A stretch of 64,000 nucleotides of DNA from Enterobacter sp. 10-1 (GTDB taxonomy: Bacteria > Pseudomonadota > Gammaproteobacteria > Enterobacterales > Enterobacteriaceae): assembly GCA_002270295.1 (NCBI GenBank), contig NISF01000001.1:1612001-1676000 (forward strand). The letters run 5' to 3'. The notes below the pieces were generated by a model. It saw only the letters and a list, made by a program, of their open reading frames with translations. It ran no database searches and was not told the DNA's origin. Below are positions 48,603 to 56,800 of the stretch, in pieces (within the stretch, counting starts at the first letter, position 1; every line of letters starts with the position of its first letter). The translations under genes and the position numbers were made by a program.

Positions 48603-49235
48603 ATGCCTGAATTGAGCTCGTTAATGACATTCGCGTTCGTTGCCCTGGGGCTGGTGCTGACCCCTGGGCCGAATATGATCTACCTGACCTCGCGCTCGAT
48701 CTGCCAGGGCAAACGCGCCGGCCTGATCTCATTAGGCGGCGTGGCGCTAGGGTTTGTCTTTTATATGCTGTGCGCGGCCCTGGGGATTACCGCGCTGATT
48801 TTTGCGGTGCCCTATGCCTACGATATTTTGCGCATCAGCGGGGTCGTCTATTTACTCTACCTGGCCTGGCAGGCGATAAAACCGGGCGGTCGTTCGCTCT
48901 TTGCCGTGCGCGACCTGCCGGCAGACAGCGGCCGTAAGCTCTTTCTGATGGGCTTTATTACCAACCTGGCGAATCCTAAAATCGCTATTATGTATCTGTC
49001 GCTATTACCGCAGTTTATCTCCCCCGGCCACGGCAGCATTCTCAGCCAGTCTTTGGTGCTCGGCTTCACCCAGGCATTGATCAGCGTGGCGGTAAACGCG
49101 CTGATTGTGGTGATGGCCGGTGAGGTTTCGCTGTTTCTTACCGCTCGTCCGCTCTGGCAGCGCTTTCAGCGCTGGCTGATGGCGACGGTGCTGGCAGGGA
49201 TGGCGGTTAAAATCGCCTTTGAGACGCGTAAATAG
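48603..49235 (+). CDS. LysE/RhtB-family amino acid exporter
   Basis: Inner-membrane exporter of 210 residues with six predicted helices. LGLVLTPGPNMIYLTSRSI near the N-terminus and GFITNLANPKIAIMYLSLLP in the middle are the family signatures. Relatives export homoserine, threonine, lysine, leucine or quorum lactones; the substrate here is not determined. A GGTGGAG site lies upstream of ATG 48603. Transcribed toward the guanidine operon but separated from it by a terminator. Confidence 0.88.
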   Translation: MPELSSLMTFAFVALGLVLTPGPNMIYLTSRSICQGKRAGLISLGGVALGFVFYMLCAALGITALIFAVPYAYDILRISGVVYLLYLAWQAIKPGGRSLFAVRDLPADSGRKLFLMGFITNLANPKIAIMYLSLLPQFISPGHGSILSQSLVLGFTQALISVAVNALIVVMAGEVSLFLTARPLWQRFQRWLMATVLAGMAVKIAFETRK

Positions 49236-49241
49236 CGCCCG

Positions 49242-49268
49242 GGCAGGCGCGAGCCTGCCTTCTTCTGC
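49242..49268 (+). terminator. Probable terminator after the LysE-type gene
   Basis: Perfect seven-base-pair stem GGCAGGC (49242-49248) with GCCTGCC (49253-49259), GCGA loop, followed by TTCTTCT. It separates the exporter from the guanidine operon. Confidence 0.65.
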
Positions 49269-49363
49269 ACCAAATCTACGCACTGCCCCAAAACGACTCC
49301 CCATCCTGGTGTGTTGGCGCCGGTAAATATTCCATCCTGTTGATTTTATACTAATTATTATTT

Positions 49364-49379
49364 TGGCATATGCTTTGCA
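49364..49379 (+). promoter_or_regulatory. Sigma-54 promoter candidate of the guanidine operon
   Basis: TGGCAT-ATGCT-TTGCA matches the RpoN consensus TGGCAC-N5-TTGCW with one difference. GG (49365-49366) and GC (49377-49378) have the required ten-base gap. Transcription would begin near 49390, about 35 bases before the riboswitch. A TGCACCA half-site at 49266-49272, about 120 bases upstream, could be part of an NtrC enhancer, although its second half is poor. This suggests activation under nitrogen limitation. Confidence 0.75.
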
Positions 49380-49423
49380 AGATAAAAACAGAAGGCAGCG
49401 CACCATACAATTTAGATGATCAA

Positions 49424-49518
49424 ATAGCTGGCTAGGGTTCCGGTTCACCCAGGTGAATGACTGGTCCGAGAGCTGGCGACCTCTGCGAGGTTACACGGCG
49501 GGACAAAAGCCCGGGAGA
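49424..49518 (+). ncRNA. Guanidine-I (ykkC) riboswitch aptamer
   Basis: The conserved blocks of the ykkC class 1 RNA occur in order: CTAGGGTTCCGG (49432-49443), a TTCACC/GGTGAA hairpin, CTGGTCCGAGAG (49461-49472), and ACACGGCGGGACAAAAGCCC with GGGAG (49493-49517). These RNAs bind guanidinium and switch on carboxylases, deiminases and exporters. It lies 60 bases before the first gene of a guanidine-degradation operon, the expected place. Confidence 0.95.
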
Positions 49519-49519
49519 C

Positions 49520-49557
49520 AGCAGCACCAGTAGGTGTCGCGCTGCTCCTGTTTTTTT
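49520..49557 (+). terminator. Expression-platform terminator of the guanidine-I riboswitch
   Basis: AGCAGC (49520-49525) pairs with GCTGCT (49541-49546), with an inner ACC/GGT pair, followed by CCTG and seven T residues (49551-49557). It begins directly after the aptamer's last conserved block. Guanidine binding should hold the aptamer and prevent this hairpin, giving an ON switch. Confidence 0.85.
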
Positions 49558-49577
49558 GTGCCAACCAGAGGTTCATC

Positions 49578-50636
49578 ATGAAGCGATCGCCACTACTCCG
49601 TTCTTTTGTTCTGTCACTGGCGCTGTTGGCCAGTTTCCCCTCTTTTGCCGCGGTGAAAAAAGAGTTCAACGTCTGCTGGACGATTTATGCCGGCTGGATG
49701 CCCTGGGGCGCCATCAGCAACGAAAAAATCATCGATAAATGGGCCAGTAAGTACGGTATCAAGATCAATATCGTGCAGCTCAACGACTACATCGAATCGA
49801 TTAACCAGTATACCGCCGGCCAGTTCGACGGCTGCACCATGACCAATATGGATGCTCTGACCATTCCTGCCGCCGGCGGGGTGGATACCACCGCGTTGAT
49901 TACCGGCAGCTACTCGGACGGCAACGATGGCGTGGTGCTGAAGGGCGCGGACAAAAAGCTGAGCGACCTGAAAGGGATGCAGGTTTACCTCCCGGAGCTG
50001 TCGGTTTCCCACTATCTGCTGGTTCGCGGACTGGAAAAGGCGGGGCTGCAGGAGCGAGATGTCAAAGTGGTCAATACCTCTGACGCCGATATTGTCTCCG
50101 CCTTCGGCACCAGCAGCGTGCGCGCCGCCGTAGCGTGGAACCCGCAGCTGTCGGTTATCAAAAAGACCCCACAAACCAGCGAAGTTTTTAGCTCATCCCA
50201 GGTACCGGGCGAGATCATCGACATGATGGTGGTCAACAGCCAAACCCTCAAGGACAACCCGGCGCTTGGCAAGGCGCTGACCGGCGCGTGGTTTGAAATG
50301 ATGAGCAAAATGCAGGCCGGAGATAAGCCGGCGCTGAGCGCGATGGCGGCGGATTCCGGCACCGACCTCGCCGGCTATCAGGGGCAACTGAAAACCACCC
50401 ATCTGTTCTGGACCGCTGCCGACGCGCTGAGGTTCATCTCCAGCCCCGATCTGGCAAAAACCATGCAGCGCGTGGCGCAATTCTCCTTCGATAAAGGGCT
50501 GCTGGGCGAGGGCGCCCAGAGCGCCGACTTTATCGGCATGAGCTTCCCGGGCAAGGTCGCCGTCGGCGACGCGGGGAACGTCAGGCTGCGTTTCGACGAT
50601 AGCTACCTGAAGATGGCCGCCGCGGGCCAGCTGTAA
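49578..50636 (+). CDS. ABC transporter substrate-binding protein, presumed guanidine importer (urea-type family)
   Basis: Periplasmic binding protein of 352 residues in the NMT1/TauA-like group often annotated as putative urea transport. Signal peptide 1-24 (ends SFPSFA). Mature features include FNVCWTIYAGWMPWG and YTAGQFDGCTMTNMDAL. First gene of the operon, 20 bases after the riboswitch terminator. The riboswitch and enzymes argue that the ligand is guanidine rather than urea; that is inference. Start ATG 49578 follows CCAGAGG. Confidence 0.9.
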   Translation: MKRSPLLRSFVLSLALLASFPSFAAVKKEFNVCWTIYAGWMPWGAISNEKIIDKWASKYGIKINIVQLNDYIESINQYTAGQFDGCTMTNMDALTIPAAGGVDTTALITGSYSDGNDGVVLKGADKKLSDLKGMQVYLPELSVSHYLLVRGLEKAGLQERDVKVVNTSDADIVSAFGTSSVRAAVAWNPQLSVIKKTPQTSEVFSSSQVPGEIIDMMVVNSQTLKDNPALGKALTGAWFEMMSKMQAGDKPALSAMAADSGTDLAGYQGQLKTTHLFWTAADALRFISSPDLAKTMQRVAQFSFDKGLLGEGAQSADFIGMSFPGKVAVGDAGNVRLRFDDSYLKMAAAGQL

Positions 50637-50660
50637 TGATTGCTGACGGGAGTCAACGCC

Positions 50661-51476
50661 ATGCGACAAATTAACCGCCATCCACAGCAGGGCATGCGGC
50701 TGATGCTGATGCTGATGCCCTTCGTGCTGCTGATCGCCGCCTGGTTCATCGGCTCTGCGCTGCGGCTGGAGGCCAATCCGCAGGACAAGCTGCTGCCCGG
50801 ACTGTCGCAGATGGTCGCGGCCATCGAGCGGATGGCGTTCACGCCGGACAAACGCAGCGGCGAGTACCTGCTGTGGGCCGACACGCTGATCAGCCTGGGG
50901 CGCCTGCTGACCGGGCTGGCGCTCTCCTCGCTGATTGGGCTGAGCATCGGCATCGCCGCCGGCGTTTTTCCGCTCTACCGCGCCGCGCTGTCGCCGCTGA
51001 TGACCGTTATTTCGATGATCCCGCCGCTGGCGATCCTGCCGGTGCTGTTTATCGTCTTTGGCCTCGATGAGCTCTCCAAGGTGATGCTGATTGTGATCGG
51101 CGTGACGCCAATGCTGGCGCGCGATCTGGAACAGCGGGCGCGGGAAATTCCGGCGGAGCTGTTTATTAAAGCGCAGACCCTCGGCGCCAACAGCTGGACG
51201 CTGGTGCTGCGGGTGGTACTGCCGCAGCTGCTGTCGCGCTTGATCGTCTCCCTGCGCCTGCTGCTGGGCTCGGCGTGGCTGTTTCTGATATCGGCGGAGG
51301 CCATTTCCGCCACCGCCGGTCTCGGGTACCGCATTTTCCTTGTCCGCCGCTACATGGCGATGGACGTCATCATCCCCTACGTCATCTGGATAACCCTGCT
51401 GGCCTGGCTGATGGATCTGGCCCTGCGGCAGTTGCACAAAGCCTGCTTCCCGTGGGCGGAAGGAGGCCGGGCATGA
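50661..51476 (+). CDS. ABC transporter permease, presumed guanidine importer
   Basis: Inner-membrane permease of 271 residues, SsuC/TauC/NrtB type, six helices. The coupling loop is in EIPAELFIKAQTLGANSWTL, followed by VVLPQLLSRLIVSLRL. I chose ATG 50661 (MRQINRHPQQ) with GGGAG eight bases upstream; a TTG at 50640 adds seven residues. Its stop overlaps the ATPase start as ATGA. Confidence 0.92.
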   Translation: MRQINRHPQQGMRLMLMLMPFVLLIAAWFIGSALRLEANPQDKLLPGLSQMVAAIERMAFTPDKRSGEYLLWADTLISLGRLLTGLALSSLIGLSIGIAAGVFPLYRAALSPLMTVISMIPPLAILPVLFIVFGLDELSKVMLIVIGVTPMLARDLEQRAREIPAELFIKAQTLGANSWTLVLRVVLPQLLSRLIVSLRLLLGSAWLFLISAEAISATAGLGYRIFLVRRYMAMDVIIPYVIWITLLAWLMDLALRQLHKACFPWAEGGRA

Positions 51477-52252
51477 GCTTTATTGCCATTAAAAATATCT
51501 GGCAGGAGTACGGCGACCACGTGGTGCTGGAGCGCATCAATCTCGAGGTCAGAGAGGGGGAGTTCTGTTCAATGGTCGGGGCCTCCGGCTGCGGAAAATC
51601 GACCTTTTTGCGCCTGCTGCTGGGCCAGGAAAAACCGACCCGCGGCGCAATTACCCTCGACGGCCAGCCGCTGGCCGCCGAGCCGGACCGCAGCCGCGGC
51701 GTGGTGTTCCAGCGCTATTCGGTATTTCCGCATCTCAACGTGCTGGATAACGTCGCGGTGGGCCTCGAGCTGCCGGCCTCGCCGCTGCTTGGCCGTCTTT
51801 TTGGCGCCCGCAGGCGCAACGCCCGCGAACGGGCGGCGCAGATGCTGGAGAAAGTCGGCCTCTCCCACGCGCTCGATAAGTACCCGGCGCAGCTCTCCGG
51901 CGGGATGCAGCAGCGGCTGGCGATCGCCCAGGCCTTCGTGATGCAGCCGCGCATCCTGCTGCTTGATGAGCCGTTTGGCGCGCTCGATCCGGGTATCCGC
52001 AAGGATATGCACGGGCTGCTTTTGCAGCTGTGGAGCGAAACGCGGATGACGGTCTTTATGGTCACCCACGATTTGGCCGAAGGCTTCAATCTCGGGACCC
52101 GGCTGCTGGTCTTCGACAAGGTGCGCCACGACCCGCAGGCGCCCAACGCCTACGGCGCGCGCATAACCTACGACATACCGCTTAACGAAGCCCGCATGTC
52201 GCAGATGCTCGGCACCGGCAGCGATAACAACGTTTATGCATTAAGGAGATAG
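51473..52252 (+). CDS. ABC transporter ATP-binding protein, presumed guanidine importer
   Basis: ATPase of 259 residues with Walker A GASGCGKST (about 38-46), signature LSGGMQQRLAIAQA and Walker B LLLDEPFGALD; SsuB/TauB type. Start ATG 51473 overlaps the permease stop; the open frame further upstream is within the permease gene. Completes a three-part importer with the two preceding genes. Four bases separate its stop from the next ATG, and the ribosome site of that gene (AAGGAGAT) lies in its last codons. Confidence 0.92.
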   Translation: MSFIAIKNIWQEYGDHVVLERINLEVREGEFCSMVGASGCGKSTFLRLLLGQEKPTRGAITLDGQPLAAEPDRSRGVVFQRYSVFPHLNVLDNVAVGLELPASPLLGRLFGARRRNARERAAQMLEKVGLSHALDKYPAQLSGGMQQRLAIAQAFVMQPRILLLDEPFGALDPGIRKDMHGLLLQLWSETRMTVFMVTHDLAEGFNLGTRLLVFDKVRHDPQAPNAYGARITYDIPLNEARMSQMLGTGSDNNVYALRR

Positions 52253-52256
52253 TCAG

Positions 52257-52985
52257 ATGAAGCCACTTTTTCATTCGTTACCGAGCCTGCGCGAAGAGTT
52301 TGTCCCGGGCGGCGGCCATACCTCGTTTATTCTGCGCCGCGGGCAAATTCTGCGCCTGACCGATATCGACGGCGATGCCAACGTCAGCATGATGATGCTC
52401 AATCCACATGAAAAGAGCGAACGCCTGAACCTGCCGGATACGCTGAAAGGTCAGCATACCGCGCGCCTGACGGCCGGGCACTGTTTCTACTCCGATATGG
52501 GCCGCGTGCTGGCCGGGATCGTCGCCGATAGCAGCGGCTGGCACGATCCGTTCGGCGGGGTGCTCAACGCCGAAGAGACCTTAGAAAAGTACGGCGCGGG
52601 ACGCTACCAGGAGCTGCGTAACGGCTACTACCGCAACGGCGTCGATAACCTGCTGGTTGAAATGGGCAAATGGGATCTGGGTCTGGAAGATCTGCTGATG
52701 GTGGTCAACTTCTTCAGCAAGGTCACCGTGGCCGCCGACGGCAGCTTCCATTTCTGCGCGGGTCACTCCGTTCCGGGCAGCTACGTCGAGCTGTTCGCGC
52801 CGATGGACGTGCTGATTGTCCTCACCGCGCTGCCGCATCCGCAGGACCCCGCCACGGAGTATGCGCCGCGTCCGGTCCAGCTGAGCTGGTACCAGGCCGA
52901 TGATGAAGCGGCGGCGGTCGCCTCGCTATTGACCCGCGATGAAAACCAGCGCGCGTTTGCCAATACCCAACTTTTTGCCCTCTGA
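52257..52985 (+). CDS. DUF1989 protein (urea-amidolyase-associated protein 1), carboxyguanidine deiminase subunit
   Basis: Protein of 242 residues in the urea-carboxylase-associated family. Characterised relatives (CgdA and CgdB) form a heteromeric carboxyguanidine deiminase that converts carboxyguanidine to allophanate and ammonia. Features include [19 protein letters not shown] and [19 protein letters not shown]. Sits directly before its homologue and after the importer. I do not assign CgdA or CgdB, since the two cannot be told apart safely here. Optimal AAGGAGAT ribosome site. Confidence 0.9.
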   Translation: MKPLFHSLPSLREEFVPGGGHTSFILRRGQILRLTDIDGDANVSMMMLNPHEKSERLNLPDTLKGQHTARLTAGHCFYSDMGRVLAGIVADSSGWHDPFGGVLNAEETLEKYGAGRYQELRNGYYRNGVDNLLVEMGKWDLGLEDLLMVVNFFSKVTVAADGSFHFCAGHSVPGSYVELFAPMDVLIVLTALPHPQDPATEYAPRPVQLSWYQADDEAAAVASLLTRDENQRAFANTQLFAL

Positions 52986-52995
52986 GGAGCCGATC

Positions 52996-53631
52996 ATGAG
53001 CCTTGTTACCAGTACCCGCAACCCGGCTGATGCCGTTTATCGTCACGTGATCCCGGCGGGCGAACCCTGGCTGTTCGAAGTGAAGAAAGGGCAAACCCTG
53101 CGGCTGCTCGATCTTGAAGGCAACCAGGCTATCGATACCCTGTTTTATAACGCCGATAACCCGCGTGAACGCTACGATCCGCAGCGCACGCTGCGTCGCC
53201 AGGGGAATGCCTATCTGACGACCGGCAGCGTGCTGTTCTCCAATCTCGGTCGGCCGCTGCTGACCATCGTTGCCGATACCTGCGGCCGCCACGATACCCT
53301 CGGCGGCGCCTGCGCCCAGGAGAGCAATACCGTGCGCTACGCTGCGGATAAGCGCTATATGCACAGCTGCCGGGATAATTTCCTCTGCGCCTGCCTGCAC
53401 GACGGCCGCCTGCACAAGCGCGATATCGGCGCCAATATCAACTTCTTTATGAATGTGCCGGTGACTGAAGAAGGCGGGCTGACCTTTGAAGACGGCATTT
53501 CTGCCGCCGGGAAATATGTCGAGCTGCGCGCGGAGTGCAACGCGATGGTGCTGATTTCCAACTGCCCGCAGCTCAATAACCCCTGCAACGGCTGGGATCC
53601 GACCCCGGCAGAGGTGCTGGTATGGAACTGA
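52996..53631 (+). CDS. DUF1989 protein (urea-amidolyase-associated protein 2), carboxyguanidine deiminase subunit
   Basis: Protein of 211 residues, a paralogue of the preceding gene ([20 protein letters not shown] parallels its [15 protein letters not shown]). The likely metal-site part is [19 protein letters not shown] and the C-terminal half has [18 protein letters not shown]. Partner subunit of carboxyguanidine deiminase. Start ATG 52996 follows GAGGAG ten bases after the previous stop; the open frame back to 52939 overlaps the preceding gene. Its stop overlaps a small ORF. Confidence 0.9.
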   Translation: MSLVTSTRNPADAVYRHVIPAGEPWLFEVKKGQTLRLLDLEGNQAIDTLFYNADNPRERYDPQRTLRRQGNAYLTTGSVLFSNLGRPLLTIVADTCGRHDTLGGACAQESNTVRYAADKRYMHSCRDNFLCACLHDGRLHKRDIGANINFFMNVPVTEEGGLTFEDGISAAGKYVELRAECNAMVLISNCPQLNNPCNGWDPTPAEVLVWN

Positions 53632-53720
53632 CCCGCTGGCAGCGCTGGCGGCTGATGGCCTATCGCCTGTTTGCCGTACGCGCCGATCGCCTGAACAGTA
53701 CGCCGTCGCGTAAATCGTAA
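53622..53720 (+). CDS. Candidate 32-residue protein overlapping the deiminase gene end
   Basis: Small frame reading [20 protein letters not shown] at the start and ending TPSRKS. It overlaps the last ten bases of the DUF1989 gene and ends ten bases before the mini-ykkC hairpins. It is rich in Arg and Trp and could form a basic amphipathic helix. GAGGTG lies six bases before the ATG. Overlap and place suggest coupled translation, and it would be a conserved micro-gene if found in other species. Coding is unproven. Confidence 0.35.
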   Translation: MELTRWQRWRLMAYRLFAVRADRLNSTPSRKS

Positions 53721-53730
53721 CGCCGGCGCT

Positions 53731-53797
53731 CCCCAGGGACGACCCTGGGGAAGAACGCTATTTTGCTGCGGGACGACCCGCCCTGATGTGAGTCCCG
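53731..53797 (+). ncRNA. Guanidine-II (mini-ykkC) riboswitch before guanidine carboxylase
   Basis: Two hairpins with identical ACGA loops: CCCCAGGG-ACGA-CCCTGGGG (53731-53750) and GCGGG-ACGA-CCCGC (53768-53781), 17 bases apart. Twin hairpins with ACGR loops define the mini-ykkC guanidine sensor. Just downstream, GTCCCG (53792-53797) is complementary to CGGGAC (53769-53774), which includes hairpin 2 and part of its loop. That alternative stem would cover the end of the GTGAG ribosome site (53788-53792) and end three bases before the ATG at 53801. Guanidine would favour hairpin 2 and open the start, giving a translational ON switch. Prediction from base pairing. Confidence 0.85.
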
Positions 53798-53800
53798 TTT

Positions 53801-56800
53801 ATGTTCAATACCCTACTTATTGCCAACCGCGGCGCCATCGCCTGCCGCATTCTGCGCACGCTGCGCGCTATGCGGGTTAAAGGCGTTGCCGTCTATTCCG
53901 ATGCCGATCTGAGCAGCCTGCATATCCGCGAGGCCGATGAAGCGCTAAGCCTCGGCGACGGCCCGGCGGCGCAAACCTATCTGGTGGTGGAAAAAATCAT
54001 CGCCGCCGCGCGGCAAAGCGGCGCCGAGGCGATTCACCCCGGCTACGGCTTCTTATCGGAAAACGCCGCCTTCGCCGAAGCCTGCGAAGCCGCCGGGCTG
54101 GTATTCGTCGGCCCGACGCCGCAGCAGCTGCGGACCTTTGGCCTTAAACATACCGCCAGGGCGCTGGCTAAAGCGCAGGGCCTGCCGCTGCTGGAAGGCA
54201 CCGGGCTGCTGGCCGATAGCGCCGAGGCGTGCCGCGCCGCGCAGGAGATTGGCTATCCGGTGATGCTGAAAAGCACCGCCGGCGGCGGCGGGATCGGGAT
54301 GCGCGTTTGCCAGGACGCGGAGGAGCTGGCGGAGGCCTTTGAAACCGTTCGCCGCCTCGGGCAGAACAACTTTAGCGATGCCGGCGTGTTCGTCGAAAAA
54401 TATATTTCCCGCGCCCGTCACCTCGAAGTGCAGATCTTTGGCGACGGGCAGGGGGAGGTTATCGCCCTCGGCGTGCGCGACTGTTCGATTCAGCGACGTA
54501 ACCAGAAGGTTATCGAAGAGACGCCGGCCCCCAACCTGCCTGAGGGGATGGCGCAGGCGCTGTGCGAGGCGGCGATCGCCCTGGGCAAAGCGGTCAGCTA
54601 CCGCAGCGCCGGGACGGTGGAATTTGTTTACGATAGCCTGGCGCAGCGCTTCTATTTTCTTGAGGTTAATACCCGCCTGCAGGTTGAGCACGGGGTGACC
54701 GAGCAGGTCTGGGGCGTCGATCTGGTGCGCTGGATGGTCTCCCTGGCGGCGGGGGATTTGCCGCCGCTGTCCCGGCTGATGGCGGATCTGCAGCCGCGCG
54801 GCCACGCGATTCAGGCGCGGATCTACGCCGAAGATCCCGGCCGTCAGTTCCAGCCGTCGCCGGGGCTGCTCAGCGAAGCGATCTTCCCGCCGGCGGATGG
54901 GGTAAACCTGCGGATTGACCGCTGGGTGGAGGCCGGCTGTGACGTGCCGCCGTTCTTCGACCCGATGCTGGCAAAAACGATCGCCTGGCAGCCAGACCGC
55001 GATCGGGCCATTGCCCACCTCGGCGAAGCCCTGGCGGCAACCCGGCTGTACGGCGTGGAAACCAATCGTCTCTATCTGCAGCAGATTCTGGCTTTCGCCC
55101 CCTTTGCCGACGGCGAACCCTGGACCCGCTGCCTTGAGCAGCTGGATTATCAGGCGGCGACCGTCGAAGTCCTGAGCGCCGGGACCCAGACCAGCGTTCA
55201 GGACTATCCGGGGCGCCTCGGATACTGGGCGGTGGGCGTACCGCCTTCGGGGCCGATGGACGACCGGGCGCTGCGCCTGGGTAACCGGCTGCTTGGGAAC
55301 CCGGAGGGCGAAGCGGCGCTGGAAATCACCCTCAGCGGGCCAACGCTGAAGTTTAACTGTCTCGCCCAGGCCGCGATATGCGGCGCAGCGGCTGCGGTGA
55401 CCCTCGACGGCGTGGCCCAGCCGATGAACCGCGTCTTTACGATTCCTGCCGGCGCGACGCTGAAAATAGGCCCGGTGACCGGCGCGGGCGTGCGCAGCTA
55501 TCTCTGCCTGCGCGGCGGTATTCAGGTGCCGGACTATTTAGGCAGCAAAAGCACCTTTACTCTCGGACAGTTTGGCGGCCACGCCGGACGCGCGCTGCGC
55601 GGCGGAGACGTTCTGCACCTGGCCTCCTGCAGCGCGGACAGCGTCGGCGCCGCGCTGCCCGCCGCGCTGCAGACCTCGCTGGACGCGGTGCGAACGCTGC
55701 GGGTCATCTATGGCCCCCACGGCGCGCCGGAATTCTTTGCCGCAGAGTATATCGCCACCTTTTTTGCCACCGACTGGGAAGTGCATTTCAACTCCAGTCG
55801 TACCGGCGTCCGGCTGATTGGCCCGAAACCGCTGTGGGCCCGCGACAGCGGCGGAGAGGCGGGACTGCATCCGTCGAATATTCACGATAATCCCTATGCC
55901 ATCGGCGCGGTCGACTTTACCGGCGACATGCCGGTGATCCTCGGCCCGGACGGCCCGAGCCTCGGCGGCTTTGTCTGCCCGGTCACGGTGATCGAGGCCG
56001 ACCTGTGGCAGCTCGGCCAGCTGAAAGCCGGAGATAAAGTGCGCTTTGTGGCGGTCGATTTAGCCACCGCCCGTCGCCTGGCGCAGGGCCGCCGCGAGGA
56101 GCTGGCAACCCTTGAGCCCGCGGCTATCGCCTGGCAGCCTGCGCCGCTGGCGTCGCCGGTGGTGATGTCCTGCGGGGAAGCCAATAAGCGTCTGGTGGCG
56201 CGACTCTCCGGCGATACCCATCTGCTGCTGGAGGCCGGAGAGGCGGAGCTGGATCTGGTTCTGCGCTTTCGCATCCACGCGCTGATGCAGGCGCTGGAGG
56301 GCCAGGCCCGGGTTGGCGTGATTGACCTGACGCCGGGGATCCGCTCTTTACAGGTTCACTTCCAGCCGGAAACCCTGCCCCTTGATGCGCTGCTGGCATG
56401 GGTGCGCGCGGAATGGGCGACGGTGTGCGTCAGCGATGACCTTGAAGTTCCCACGCGGGTGGTGCACCTGCCGCTGTCGTGGGACGATCCGGCCTGCCGC
56501 AAGGCGATCGACAAATATATGACCACCGTTCGCCGCGACGCGCCCTGGTGCCCCAGCAATCTTGAATTTATCCGGCGGATTAACGATCTGCCCGACGAAC
56601 GGGCGGTATGGGATACGGTGTTTGACGCCAGCTACCTGGTGATGGGGCTGGGGGATGTCTATCTCGGCGCGCCGGTGGCTACGCCTCTCGACCCGCGCCA
56701 CCGGCTGGTGACCACCAAATACAACCCGGCGCGCACCTGGACGGCGGAAAACTCGGTCGGGATTGGCGGCGCCTACCTGTGCGTGTACGGCATGGAAGGT

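Noticed and set aside
50193-51437. 414-codon open frame antisense to the guanidine importer genes
   Set aside because: It is a by-product of high GC in the third codon position of the real genes on the plus strand; Gln/Arg/His-rich composition, no ribosome site, no recognisable domain.
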